From contig NZ_NWUX01000019.1 in the NCBI RefSeq assembly GCF_002374315.1, positions 1 to 64,000 on the forward strand: a DNA stretch of 64,000 nucleotides, written 5' to 3'. Below, one piece after another: positions 45,091 to 54,211 of this stretch. Made by a program: the position numbers and the translations under genes. The stretch comes from Vreelandella nigrificans. Its GTDB lineage: Bacteria; Pseudomonadota; Gammaproteobacteria; Pseudomonadales; Halomonadaceae. Below the pieces are notes generated by a model that saw only the letters and a program-made list of their open reading frames with translations, was not told where the DNA came from and did not search any database. The first letter of the stretch is position 1, and each line of letters opens with the position of its first letter.

Positions 45091-45558
45091 CTACGCCGAC
45101 AGTGTAGCAAAGCGCCCCTGGCTTAAGGCAGCCAAGTCGTTTGGTGAAAGTTCAATCTCCAACCCACGGCGCCCAGCACTAACGTACAGTGTCGGAAACG
45201 CCTGTGCCGATGCATCTATAAAGGTAAGCAGGCGCTTCTTTTGCCCCAGTGGGCTGACGCCACCCAGTACATATCCGGTGCTGCGTTCCACTTCCTCGGG
45301 CACTGCCATCGTCGCCTTCTTTGCTCCAGCGACTTTGGCGATCTGTTTTAAGCTTAGCTGACCGGTGACCGGCACAATGCCTACCGCCAGTTGCTTTCCA
45401 TCCAGCTTGACTACCAAGGTTTTAAATACCTGTTCGGCGGAAACACCTAGCTTTTCTGCTGCTTCTAGCCCGTAGGACTGAGCAGCAGCATCGTGATGGT
45501 ACTCATGGAGTTGAAATATAATACCTGCCTGCTTCGCACTATTAATCGCCGGTGTCAT
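45091..45558 (-). CDS. ybaK: Cys-tRNA(Pro)/Cys-tRNA(Cys) deacylase YbaK
   Basis: 155 residues with the YbaK/EbsC fold; hydrolyses mischarged Cys-tRNA(Pro) in trans. The segment AEQVFKTLVVKLDGK has the family K that contacts substrate, and TGYVLGGVSPLGQKKRL is the family signature. Upstream of its start are four 13-bp tandem repeats. Confidence 0.93.
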   Translation of the reverse strand: MTPAINSAKQAGIIFQLHEYHHDAAAQSYGLEAAEKLGVSAEQVFKTLVVKLDGKQLAVGIVPVTGQLSLKQIAKVAGAKKATMAVPEEVERSTGYVLGGVSPLGQKKRLLTFIDASAQAFPTLYVSAGRRGLEIELSPNDLAALSQGRFATLSA

Positions 45559-45581
45559 GGAGTTTCTCGCCAGTTAACGTC

Positions 45582-45633
45582 GTTAGCTTATGTGGTTAGT
45601 TCATATGGTTAGTTTATGTGACTAGCTTATGTG
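45582..45633. repeat. 13-bp tandem repeat, four copies
   Basis: Units at 45582, 45595, 45608 and 45621 follow GTTAG-T-ATGTG with a few substitutions. They fill the divergent gap between ybaK and the DUF3008 gene, so they lie in both 5' regions. Function unknown. Confidence 0.8.
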
Positions 45634-45709
45634 AAAAGTATATTACCCACTGCTAAGCTTCATAACGTGACCGATTAAGGGAAGTCAACTGACAGGAGTC
45701 TAACCAGCC

Positions 45710-45898
45710 ATGAGAGCAACCTCTAAAGTACAGCAGAAAGCGGCCGGGGCCGCACTTTCTGCCAAGCGCGGCGATACCCAACCAAATGAGCTAACCGGAG
45801 CATCCAAGGAGATGTATCACTCAATGAGCGAAGCGGAGCTTGAGGAAATGGCAGGTACCCAACGTAAAGGCAAGCCGAAAAGGAAAGAGAACGAATGA
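45710..45898 (+). CDS. DUF3008 family small protein
   Basis: 62 residues, charged and lysine-rich: the pattern SKVQQKAAGAALSAKRGD at the start and GASKEMYHSMSEAELEEMA at the centre matches DUF3008. Function unknown; short, soluble and likely unstructured in part. Confidence 0.85.
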   Translation: MRATSKVQQKAAGAALSAKRGDTQPNELTGASKEMYHSMSEAELEEMAGTQRKGKPKRKENE

Positions 45899-45977
45899 AA
45901 GAGAACGAATGTTGTGCCAAAGGCCACGCCAGCTTATCAAGCTGCCGCAGCCATCGTACGTACAGTAGTTGAACTGA

Positions 45978-46247
45978 TTACTGGCAAGGCACCACGCGAC
46001 GCAAGGTATCTTTCGCCCAAAGCGTTTGACCATCCGGTGTACGGCCATGCTCATTCCAGCGCTCGGTGGTCTCAAGACAAAAAGAACCAGCATCTTCAGT
46101 GCGCGGATTAGCGCCAACAGGGCGCTCCCCACCGATACGCATTACATCAGGGTTTTCAGTTGTATAGCGTGGGGCAACGGTAGAACTTGCACAACCAGCA
46201 ACCAGAACGGTGACCAGCAGCGCGGGCAAACAGCGGCGCAATGGCAT
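45978..46247 (-). CDS. small lipoprotein of unknown function
   Basis: 89 residues. N-terminal signal MPLRRCLPALLVTVLVAGC with lipobox LVAGC (cleavage before C19) predicts an envelope lipoprotein. The mature part is short and has further Cys residues near the end. No family recognised. An opposite-strand open frame at 45914-46111 is treated as a shadow. Confidence 0.72.
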   Translation of the reverse strand: MPLRRCLPALLVTVLVAGCASSTVAPRYTTENPDVMRIGGERPVGANPRTEDAGSFCLETTERWNEHGRTPDGQTLWAKDTLRRVVPCQ

Positions 46248-46351
46248 GTTTTAAAACCCTCAGAATAGCAATAGTAAGCCGACACCATTTGTCGGTAGCG
46301 CTTGATATCACTGCTTCCGCGCTCACGTCAATACTTATTCATGCTGGCAAT

Positions 46352-47215
46352 TTAAGTGACGAGAGTGATACTGGTAACTGGGCGTAAATGGCGCAGTTTA
46401 CAGTGCTGTTCGATGCTTTCCAGGATTTCTTCAGCGGATTCGATCTGCCGCTTATCCAGTTGAATATCAACCACTAAAAAGCTACCGATCTGTGCCAAAC
46501 GTACGTCTTCATCGACGATATCGAAACCTGATACCTCTTGCATCACTTCCTGGCGAATGCCACATACAGGCTCACCAAACATCAACTCACGCAGTGCACC
46601 CCGTACCATACGTATCGGCATTGGAAGGAAATAGCCTGCGATAATTAGCACCATTACTGGGTCAGCAAAGCGTGCTAAGCCTGCCCAGGGTGTAAGGGTC
46701 AGCCCCCAGGTTAGCGCAAAGCCCAGTAAGACCGCAGCGCTTAGCCAAGTATCCATTTGCCATTGACGCAGCTCCGCTTCCAATAATGATGAGCGGCTAA
46801 TTTTGGCGTAACGGTACAGCAACCACCAGATCACCAAACAGCCAATGACGTTAACAACGCCAAACATCAGAGCCAGATCAAGTGTCACTAACCGTCCGCC
46901 CTGAATAAGGATCCATAAGGCAGACACCATCGAAAAAAGGCACACCAAAGCAATCATCACTCCTTTGAGTAGTACAGCCAGTGGCTCTACCGTTAGCCGT
47001 CCAAAGGGGTAGTGATCATCTGCTGGTTTACGTGCCTGCTTCAATGCTAAAAGGGAAAGCGACACCAGCACTAAACTCAATAGCGAATACCCACTATCAA
47101 ATAAAATGGTAACTGAGCTGCTTGCTAGCCCAAGCACTAGGCCAGTAAAGGCCAACAAGCTGGCAAAAACAGCAGAAAGTCTGAGCGCTCGGCGCTCTGC
47201 TACGAAGGGGGTCAC
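46352..47215 (-). CDS. cation diffusion facilitator (CDF) family transporter
   Basis: 287 residues with six TM segments and a cytosolic C-terminal domain (about 205-285). The TM2 metal site is FDSGYSLLSL with the D present; the TM5 pair reads M-D-T-W-L, one D kept, where many members have HxxxD. Exports divalent metals such as Zn2+, Mn2+ or Fe2+; metal not set. Divergent from a LysR gene. Confidence 0.83.
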   Translation of the reverse strand: MTPFVAERRALRLSAVFASLLAFTGLVLGLASSSVTILFDSGYSLLSLVLVSLSLLALKQARKPADDHYPFGRLTVEPLAVLLKGVMIALVCLFSMVSALWILIQGGRLVTLDLALMFGVVNVIGCLVIWWLLYRYAKISRSSLLEAELRQWQMDTWLSAAVLLGFALTWGLTLTPWAGLARFADPVMVLIIAGYFLPMPIRMVRGALRELMFGEPVCGIRQEVMQEVSGFDIVDEDVRLAQIGSFLVVDIQLDKRQIESAEEILESIEQHCKLRHLRPVTSITLVT

Positions 47216-47324
47216 GCGAATTACTCCAGATAAGTGTATTCAACGCTGGCGATCATAGTGAGTAAACTGGTATTTCACCAATCGCTCAGCGCCAAATATT
47301 TTGGCACTCAACCAGGGGCTATCT

Positions 47325-48194
47325 ATGCGAGCAGAACAGGTACAAGCGTTTATCGATGTTACTGAACACCGCTCATTTGCCGCTGCCGCCCGGCACACGG
47401 GCATAAAGCGCAGTACCCTAAGCGCCGCCGTCAATGCGCTGGAAGATAGCCTGGGTGTCGAGCTATTCGAGCGCTCAGGCAATAGCCTACAACTTACGGC
47501 TGTTGGCGAAAGTGTACTGCCGGATTGCTACCGCCTGCTAACCAGCGCCAGCCGGATCAAAAAGCATTGCCAACAGCACATACAGGGAGTGGAAAACCAG
47601 CTATGTGTTGCCAGAGACGACACACTACCTGAAGCATTTTGGCGCCAAGCAATGCACGACCTGAAGCAACGGTATCCGCTAACGGCGATTTCAGTGTATC
47701 TATTACCCCCACAGGAGCACCTGCAGTTCGTGCTACGTCAAACGGTCGATATTGCCTTTGGGTTATATACCGCCGAAGGCACGACGGTGAATGCCAACAG
47801 CCTAGCCCCAGTCAGCATGTGCCTGGTGGCAGCACCTACTCACCCACTTAGCCGCCTGCCCAGCGTTACTCGCGATGACCTCGCCCAATATACCCAAGTG
47901 TGCTTGACCTACGACCGAGACGATAAACTGGTCAGCGAGGCGCTGTTTTCAACCAACTATCTTGGCCTCACCATGTTTGAGGTCATCCGAGATGCAGCGA
48001 TCAACGTCACCGGATGGGCGTTATTGCCCTACCCGCTAGTTAAAGAAGCACTAGAAACACATCAGCTTTGCGCACTCAACCACGACCTAACGCTAGACAG
48101 CCACTACTACCGCTACGTGGAAGGTGAAAACCTCGGCGTAGTCGCTACGGCACTGTTGAACAACGTGGCAAAATTTTTAGGCACTACCCGCTAA
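47325..48194 (+). CDS. LysR family transcriptional regulator
   Basis: 289 residues: HTH with MRAEQVQAFIDVTEHRSFAAAARHTGIKRSTLSAAVNALE, then effector domain. The ATG at 47325 has AGGGG upstream; an earlier frame from 47301 lacks one. The HTH opening S-A-A-V-N-A-L-E is unlike the other five LysR proteins of this window. Target unknown; the CDF gene is divergent. Confidence 0.87.
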   Translation: MRAEQVQAFIDVTEHRSFAAAARHTGIKRSTLSAAVNALEDSLGVELFERSGNSLQLTAVGESVLPDCYRLLTSASRIKKHCQQHIQGVENQLCVARDDTLPEAFWRQAMHDLKQRYPLTAISVYLLPPQEHLQFVLRQTVDIAFGLYTAEGTTVNANSLAPVSMCLVAAPTHPLSRLPSVTRDDLAQYTQVCLTYDRDDKLVSEALFSTNYLGLTMFEVIRDAAINVTGWALLPYPLVKEALETHQLCALNHDLTLDSHYYRYVEGENLGVVATALLNNVAKFLGTTR

Positions 48195-48392
48195 TACCTG
48201 TTGATAAAGGCTGTCCAAAGTGAAACGTTGAAATTTGTGAGTGGCAAAAACCATCAATGCCTTCCACTCTGTTAAAAAGTGCTAAATAAGGATTCCCAGG
48301 ACACGCTAGAGAACCGGCATAGGGCAGTGTCATCTAAGCGTAAAGTGTATCTGCCAGTGTCGATGATGCCGTCAACTAAGGAGTAGTTTCCG

Positions 48393-49802
48393 ATGGTAAG
48401 ACTCGATAAGAAAGCGACTAGGCTTTATGTCCTAGACACAAACGTCCTTATTCATGACCCCACTGCGCTCTACCATTTTGATGAGCACGATGTGGTTATA
48501 CCCATGACGGTACTTGAGGAGCTTGATAAGCATAAAAATGGAGTTCGTGAAATTGCCCGTACTGCGCGGCAAATCAGCCGCACACTTTCCGACCTAACCA
48601 GCCAAGTAACCTTTGATGAGATACAAAAAGGCATTCCAATTCCGCGCATTAGCGGTGAGTCTGGCCGCTTGCATTTTCTTTGTTACAACGACCTAAAGCC
48701 TTTTGATTCGCTAGATGATACCCCTGACAACCGTATTTTGGCGGAGACTTGCCGGCTGCGAGATGAGCGTCCAGACGCCTCCGTCATTCTAATTACCAAA
48801 GACATCAACTTAAGAGTAAAAGCCGCCGCGCTAAAAGTGCCGGTGGAAGACTATTTGAATGACCGCGCCTTCTCAGATAGCGATGCCATGATTGAAGGAG
48901 CGCAAATTTACGCATCCGCCGGTCAGGATGGCGCATCGCTTTGGGAAGCTCTCAATGTGGAGGTCACCGTAGAGCGTGTAGGACACCACACGTTCTATCA
49001 ATTAAGCGGCAACATGCCCCGCCATTGGCACGTTGGCATGCTGGTGTCTGATAGCGAAAACGGCGCCGAGTTTGAAGCTATTGTGCGCGAACTTTCTCCT
49101 TTAACAGCACGCTTACAGCTGCTCACTAACTATCGCCACCACGCCGGAGTTTGGGGCGTGCACGCTCACGATAGCCGCCAGAATTTCACCCTCAATCTAC
49201 TAATGGACCCAGACATTGACCTCGTTACCATTGCCGGTAATGCAGGCACCGGCAAAACCTTTATGACGCTGGCCGCCGCTTTCCAGCAAACCCTAGACGC
49301 CAAGCAGTTTGAGCGTATCGTTTTCACCCGCGCCCCAATTCCCATGGGAGAAGATATTGGCTTTCTACCGGGCACTGAAGAGGAGAAAATGTCACCGTGG
49401 ATGGGTGCCTTCCACGACAACATGGATAACCTACTACGTAACGAGGAAGGAGAGTCCAGTTGGGACAATGGCGCAACCCGGCAACTAATCGGCTCGCGGG
49501 TACAAATCCGCTCTCCCAGCTTTATGCGCGGGCGCACTCTAAACGACACCTTTTTGATTATCGATGAGGCGCAAAACTTCACCCCCAAACAGCTCAAATC
49601 GCTAGTTACCCGGGCTGGCCGTAATACCAAAATTGTTTGCCTGGGCAACGTTGGGCAAATCGACACCCCCTACCTGACAGCCAATACCTGTGGCATGGCC
49701 GCCGTGGTGGAACGCTTTAGAGACTGGCCTCATGCAGGGCATATCACCCTGAAAAGCGTTGAGCGCTCTCGCTTAGCGCTGGCCGCAGAAGAGCTACTAT
49801 AG
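48393..49802 (+). CDS. PhoH-like ATPase with N-terminal PIN domain
   Basis: 469 residues: a PIN nuclease domain (about 10-140; YVLDTNVLIHD with the acidic D15) fused to a PhoH-type ATPase (about 250-469) with Walker A GNAGTGKTF, Walker B LIIDEAQNFTPKQLK and the R-T-K-I-V-like sensor. PIN-PhoH fusions act as RNA helicase/nuclease in toxin-like systems in actinobacteria; here the role is not shown. A terminator follows. Confidence 0.92.
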   Translation: MVRLDKKATRLYVLDTNVLIHDPTALYHFDEHDVVIPMTVLEELDKHKNGVREIARTARQISRTLSDLTSQVTFDEIQKGIPIPRISGESGRLHFLCYNDLKPFDSLDDTPDNRILAETCRLRDERPDASVILITKDINLRVKAAALKVPVEDYLNDRAFSDSDAMIEGAQIYASAGQDGASLWEALNVEVTVERVGHHTFYQLSGNMPRHWHVGMLVSDSENGAEFEAIVRELSPLTARLQLLTNYRHHAGVWGVHAHDSRQNFTLNLLMDPDIDLVTIAGNAGTGKTFMTLAAAFQQTLDAKQFERIVFTRAPIPMGEDIGFLPGTEEEKMSPWMGAFHDNMDNLLRNEEGESSWDNGATRQLIGSRVQIRSPSFMRGRTLNDTFLIIDEAQNFTPKQLKSLVTRAGRNTKIVCLGNVGQIDTPYLTANTCGMAAVVERFRDWPHAGHITLKSVERSRLALAAEELL

Positions 49803-49847
49803 CCCCCTGCAGAGGGCGTACTAATTAAGAGAACTTGCTGAACCCTG

Positions 49848-49896
49848 GCGCCGCCAGCACCCTGTACCACGCAACAGTTTGCTGGCGGCGCTTTTT
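49848..49896 (+). terminator. Rho-independent terminator after the PhoH-like gene
   Basis: 12-bp stem GCGCCGCCAGCA (49848-49859) with TGCTGGCGGCGC (49880-49891), 20-nt loop, and TTTTT at 49892-49896. Confidence 0.85.
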
Positions 49897-49905
49897 ACTT
49901 AACTT

Positions 49906-50940
49906 TCAATGGCGAGGAGTATCAGACGAGTCTTCCTTCCAAGGGTTTTCGACCCCCACCGTATCGGCTGCAAACGCCTCGCGCTCACCCAATGGCCGTG
50001 CTTCTCCGACGGTTGTATCGCGATACGTTTGGCGCTCCATTTCACAGTTTACTTCCGCACCAAACAGCACCACAAAGGCTGAGAGCCAAAACCACAGCAT
50101 TAACGCCACCACGGCACCAAGGGAGCCGTAGAGCTCGCTAAACGTAGAGAAGTAACGCACATAAAGCGATAAACCACCCGACCCCAACAACCACATTCCG
50201 GTGGCAAACAGCGTACCGTAGCTTAACCACTGCCACTTGGCAGAGCGGCGATAAGGGGCAAAGCGGTATAACAGCGCTATTAAAGCACTCATGATGACTA
50301 ATAATGCAGGCCAGCGCAGCCACTGCAGCACTCTATCCAGCGGAGGCTCTACCGCCAATACATCCACAACCATAGGAACAACTGCAATAAAGCCGAGTGA
50401 AATCAGCGTCATTCCAATCAGGCCTAATGTCAGCGATATCAGCACAGCAATACGCCATAGTGGCGGTCGTTTTTCCTGCTCGCCATAAACCACGTTTAGG
50501 CCAACAACCAGGGTAGATACACCTTTAGAAGCGATATACATAGCCGTTACCAACCCAGCAAGTGCAGCCATTACGTTGCCTGATTGGGCGTTTTCAACCA
50601 CATCTTGAGCTTGCTGGTCGATAAGATTTGCTGCATCTGGCGGCATGAAGCGACCAATTTCATACAGTTGGCGCCCTGCTTCAACTGGGTCAAACAGTAA
50701 CCCCCATAGCGAGATCACCGCCGCGATGGTAGGGAAAAGTGCTAACAGTGCATAAAAGGCGACACTGGCAGCATACATAGTAATGCGGTCACGGCGCGCT
50801 GCACGCATCACCCGCCAAATAATGTCATACCAACCTAAGCGCGGAATATCATCCGGGGTCGTTGCTTGGCGACCACGAGGCCGAGTTTCCCCAGGCTGTT
50901 TTTGCGCAGGTTGGCGGTGCTGGCCATGCTCTTCGCTCAT
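49906..50940 (-). CDS. YihY/BrkB family inner-membrane protein
   Basis: 344 residues, about six TM segments. FYALLALFPTIAAVISLWGL and the later GSLGAVVALMLWFWLSAFVVLFGAEVNCEME block are family hallmarks; a soluble, polar tail of about 50 residues follows. The family was once called RNase BN in error. It is the last of five genes that overlap by ATGA, next to the proton-channel subunits, so it may be part of that module. Role here unknown. Confidence 0.88.
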   Translation of the reverse strand: MSEEHGQHRQPAQKQPGETRPRGRQATTPDDIPRLGWYDIIWRVMRAARRDRITMYAASVAFYALLALFPTIAAVISLWGLLFDPVEAGRQLYEIGRFMPPDAANLIDQQAQDVVENAQSGNVMAALAGLVTAMYIASKGVSTLVVGLNVVYGEQEKRPPLWRIAVLISLTLGLIGMTLISLGFIAVVPMVVDVLAVEPPLDRVLQWLRWPALLVIMSALIALLYRFAPYRRSAKWQWLSYGTLFATGMWLLGSGGLSLYVRYFSTFSELYGSLGAVVALMLWFWLSAFVVLFGAEVNCEMERQTYRDTTVGEARPLGEREAFAADTVGVENPWKEDSSDTPRH

Positions 50941-52709
50941 CGCATACCTTCCCAGATCAGCAATAACGCAACGACGACCGCAAATGCCATCATTAAACCG
51001 CTACCATGATGGCGCATCCACGCCTCACTGGATAACAGGCGTGTTAACTGCCCCATTGAATGCTGCTCAACCGCTAGCGCAACACTAACGCACGCCCCCT
51101 TCACTGCTTTACACCTCGTTCCTATCGCTTGCGCCAGCTTCACACCGTGAGCCGCCAACGGGCTATATAGCCACCATAAATCGCCCGCCGGTGGTGCCTT
51201 ACCGCCTACCTTGCGAAGCCAATAAGCGACCGACACAAAGAGCAGAACACCTACCGGAAATGGCCATACAATCCCCAGCCACTCAGTCAACGGCGGCGGC
51301 ACAATGCTGCCTTCTGGGAGCGGTAACCACAACGGGGTGATAAGTGCCGCTATTAACGCAACCAGCCATGCTCCCCATTGAAAAGCATTACTGCCGCCTT
51401 GCTGACGCTGCTGCCACTGTCGCCATACACACACACTGACCAGCGCAGCTGTACCTATTGCCGCCCAGGTTAGCAGCATAATTAAGTAAGTATGATCCAT
51501 CTCGTAAAGAGCATGTTTAACCCCCCACTTGCTGATCATACCCGCTGCCAGCGCACCGGTAAGCGATACCCCCGGCAGGGCAATAAGCGCAAACAACAGT
51601 GGTTTTGGCCAACGGGGCATATGGTCACTAATGGTGGTTCCCATAAACAGCGCTCCCTTCGCCAGCGCATGGTGGGCTGCAAACAGTATCACCCCGGGAA
51701 GCAGTAGTGGCCATACAGCAGGCGCAGCCAGCCCCGTGGCCACCATGGCAGTTAACATGCCCATTTGACTAATACTAGAGTACGCGAGCACTGCTTTAGG
51801 GTGGCGTTGCCATACACCAAGAAGTGCTGCGCCAAACGCTGCTGCGATACCCGCTATTAGCATTACATTACCAAGGAGGGTTAATCCCGGTGAAAGCTCT
51901 TCTGCCCCCAGCGGCAACACATACAGCCAACCTAGCAGCCCAGCCTTAATCATAGCGCCACTAAGTACCGCACTCGCTGGGGCTGGTGCTACCGGATGAG
52001 CTAGCGGCAGCCAAACATGCAGGCCTATCACCCCAGCTTTGACGCCAAACCCAAGCCATAGCAGTAACGCCATCATGGCTCCATGATCAGCAGCGGCAAT
52101 ACCCTCACGCACACCCTCTAGCATAAACGTCTCTGCCGTACCTGCTGCCCATAGCAAACCACCCAGAATCAACCCTTCACCTATTACAGCTAGGATTAAA
52201 TATGCCCTGGCCCCCAAACGGGCCTGCTGGCTGCCGCTATGCACGACAAGGGCATACGCCGCAAACGTCATTAGCGCGAAGCCTAAATAAAAGCTGGCAA
52301 TATCTTGGGCAATAATGAGCAGAACATTACCCACAAAGGTAAGTGGCCAGAACAGCGCAAGACGCAGTAAGCGGCGCTCGGCATTCTGGTCTCCCGCCTG
52401 AGCCTTTGCCTGTTCAGCAACAAAATATCCCCGCCCATGGACGGCGGCCACACTCCATAGCAGAGCGGTAAAAGCAAGCCACGGACGACTAATGGCATTG
52501 AGTCCCCACTCTCCCCCCAGCATCCAGGCCGCTATACTCCAGTGCGCTTCACCGCCGTAGGCCAGCAGCAGTGCAGGCCAAGAAGCGGTTAGCCACACCA
52601 GGGGAAAGTAATTGCGCCTAGCCGATGGGGTTTGATAAGCCTGCCAGACAACATTACCCGCTGCACATAGTGGCCAGAGCAACGCAGCTAGCAAAAGCAG
52701 CGTCATCAT
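50937..52709 (-). CDS. proton-conducting channel subunit (PF00361, NuoL/MrpD-like), third copy
   Basis: 590 residues, about 14 or more TM segments. The ATG at 52709 is preferred: it overlaps the upstream stop by 4 bp. The lysines of the two channel helices are kept (K224 in FGVKAGVIGLH, K255 in GAMIKAGLLG) and K351 lies in ALAKGALFMG. But the usual TM5 glutamate is replaced: the stretch YLGFALMTFAAYALVVHSG has A145 where the second copy has E139 in LIFYEMLTLSTYPLVVHAG. So one proton-path residue is missing. Confidence 0.85.
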   Translation of the reverse strand: MMTLLLLAALLWPLCAAGNVVWQAYQTPSARRNYFPLVWLTASWPALLLAYGGEAHWSIAAWMLGGEWGLNAISRPWLAFTALLWSVAAVHGRGYFVAEQAKAQAGDQNAERRLLRLALFWPLTFVGNVLLIIAQDIASFYLGFALMTFAAYALVVHSGSQQARLGARAYLILAVIGEGLILGGLLWAAGTAETFMLEGVREGIAAADHGAMMALLLWLGFGVKAGVIGLHVWLPLAHPVAPAPASAVLSGAMIKAGLLGWLYVLPLGAEELSPGLTLLGNVMLIAGIAAAFGAALLGVWQRHPKAVLAYSSISQMGMLTAMVATGLAAPAVWPLLLPGVILFAAHHALAKGALFMGTTISDHMPRWPKPLLFALIALPGVSLTGALAAGMISKWGVKHALYEMDHTYLIMLLTWAAIGTAALVSVCVWRQWQQRQQGGSNAFQWGAWLVALIAALITPLWLPLPEGSIVPPPLTEWLGIVWPFPVGVLLFVSVAYWLRKVGGKAPPAGDLWWLYSPLAAHGVKLAQAIGTRCKAVKGACVSVALAVEQHSMGQLTRLLSSEAWMRHHGSGLMMAFAVVVALLLIWEGMR

Positions 52710-54211
52710 GGCAGATACTCCCCAATCGCAACTCGCGTTGCCCAATCTAGCGGACTAAACGGCAACCCTGCCAGCAGCCCTGCCCCAATGCTTACCATGG
52801 CAGTAAAAACCGCAGGCCATAACAGCCAGCCGTGAGTTTCGAGTCGCCCAAGCCGCTGCTCCTTTGGCCATTCCCCGAAGCCATGAGCAGGCCCCTGGCG
52901 GAACCATAGCCGGTGCACGATGGGTAGAAAATAAAGGGCATTTAAGGTGCTGCTCGCCACTAGTACGACCACCACCCAGTACATATCCGCCTGTATGGCA
53001 CCGATACCCAGGTACCACTTAGTAATAAATCCAGCAACAGGCGGCAGTCCAATCATCCCTAGCGCCCCCACGGTAAACGCGATGCTGGTAAGCGGCATAC
53101 GCTTGCCGGCGCCGTCCATTTCGTCAATCCGATGAATACCCAGCTCTTCGGCGTAATTACCCGCACAAAAAAACAGCGTTACTTTCATCAACCCCTGGTG
53201 CAACAGATGGACAAGCGCCCCGATGGTACCGAACGGGCCAAACAAACTGACCCCAAGCACGACGTAGGAGACCTGACTGATAGTGGAAAACGCCAATCGG
53301 GGCTTAAGCTCATGCTGAGCAATTGCTCTTAGCGAGCCATAGATAATGGTGATGGAAGCGGCAATAGCCAATGCTGTGGTAACGCCTAGCTCAACGCTCA
53401 GCTCAATTCCATACAGATCATAGATAATCCGCATAATGCCAAACGCACCGGCTTTCACGACCGCAACAGCATGTAGCAGCGCACTGACGGGCGCAGGCGC
53501 CACCATCGCTCGGGGCAGCCAACCATGGAGTGGCACCATGGCAGCTTTCACAGCCAGCCCTCCCACCAGCAGCACAAAGATCAGCGTCAACAGGCCACGG
53601 TGATCATTTAAATAGGGCGCCAAGCCCCGCTCGGATGCAAATGAGTGGTCGCCGGTTAGGCTATACAGCATCACTGTGCCCAGTAGTAACACCACCCCAC
53701 CCGTCAACGTGTAGCGTAAGTAAACCCGCCCTGCCGCCAAGGCTTTGGCAGTACCTGCATGAACCACTAATGGGTAAGTGGACAGCGTCAACATTTCGTA
53801 GAAAATCAGGAAAGTAAACAGATTGCCTGCTAACGCGATACCTAACGTACTGGCCACACACAAGCTAAAGAAGCCAAAAAAGCGCTTACGGTTAGCCGCT
53901 CCCTCCAAGTAACCAATGGCGTAAATCGTGGTGCATAGCCATAACAGTGACGATAGGCCGGCAAACATTACTCCCAACGCATCAGCTCGCAGCACAAAGT
54001 CTATACCGCCGACAATCTGGAAACTAAAGGTATCTTGGTAGCCTTGGGAAACACGCCCGACCATTAGCGCCACAAGGATAATTTTACTGACCGCCGCTGC
54101 TAAATTGATGCCGGTCCGCAGTCGGCGTGACTCCTCTGGCAGCAGAAAAATAACCACCGCTGCCAAAATAGAGGTTGCCAGCGTTGCGAGTGGTAACCAT
54201 GCCGCGTTCAT
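52706..54211 (-). CDS. proton-conducting channel subunit (PF00361, MrpD/NuoM-like), second copy
   Basis: 501 residues with about 14 TM segments. TM5 glutamate E139 (FYEMLTLSTYPLV), TM7 lysine K222 (GLAVKAAMVPLHGWLP) and K253 (AVVKAGAFGIMRI) are all present, and GLMKVTLFFCAGNYAEE closes the second antiporter-like half. This is the most typical of the three. Both ends overlap neighbours by 4 bp. Confidence 0.9.
   Translation of the reverse strand: MNAAWLPLATLATSILAAVVIFLLPEESRRLRTGINLAAAVSKIILVALMVGRVSQGYQDTFSFQIVGGIDFVLRADALGVMFAGLSSLLWLCTTIYAIGYLEGAANRKRFFGFFSLCVASTLGIALAGNLFTFLIFYEMLTLSTYPLVVHAGTAKALAAGRVYLRYTLTGGVVLLLGTVMLYSLTGDHSFASERGLAPYLNDHRGLLTLIFVLLVGGLAVKAAMVPLHGWLPRAMVAPAPVSALLHAVAVVKAGAFGIMRIIYDLYGIELSVELGVTTALAIAASITIIYGSLRAIAQHELKPRLAFSTISQVSYVVLGVSLFGPFGTIGALVHLLHQGLMKVTLFFCAGNYAEELGIHRIDEMDGAGKRMPLTSIAFTVGALGMIGLPPVAGFITKWYLGIGAIQADMYWVVVVLVASSTLNALYFLPIVHRLWFRQGPAHGFGEWPKEQRLGRLETHGWLLWPAVFTAMVSIGAGLLAGLPFSPLDWATRVAIGEYLP

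Noticed and set aside
45914..46111. 65-codon open frame on the plus strand
   Set aside because: It overlaps the lipoprotein gene on the other strand, which has a clear signal peptide and lipobox; its own start has no good ribosome binding site.
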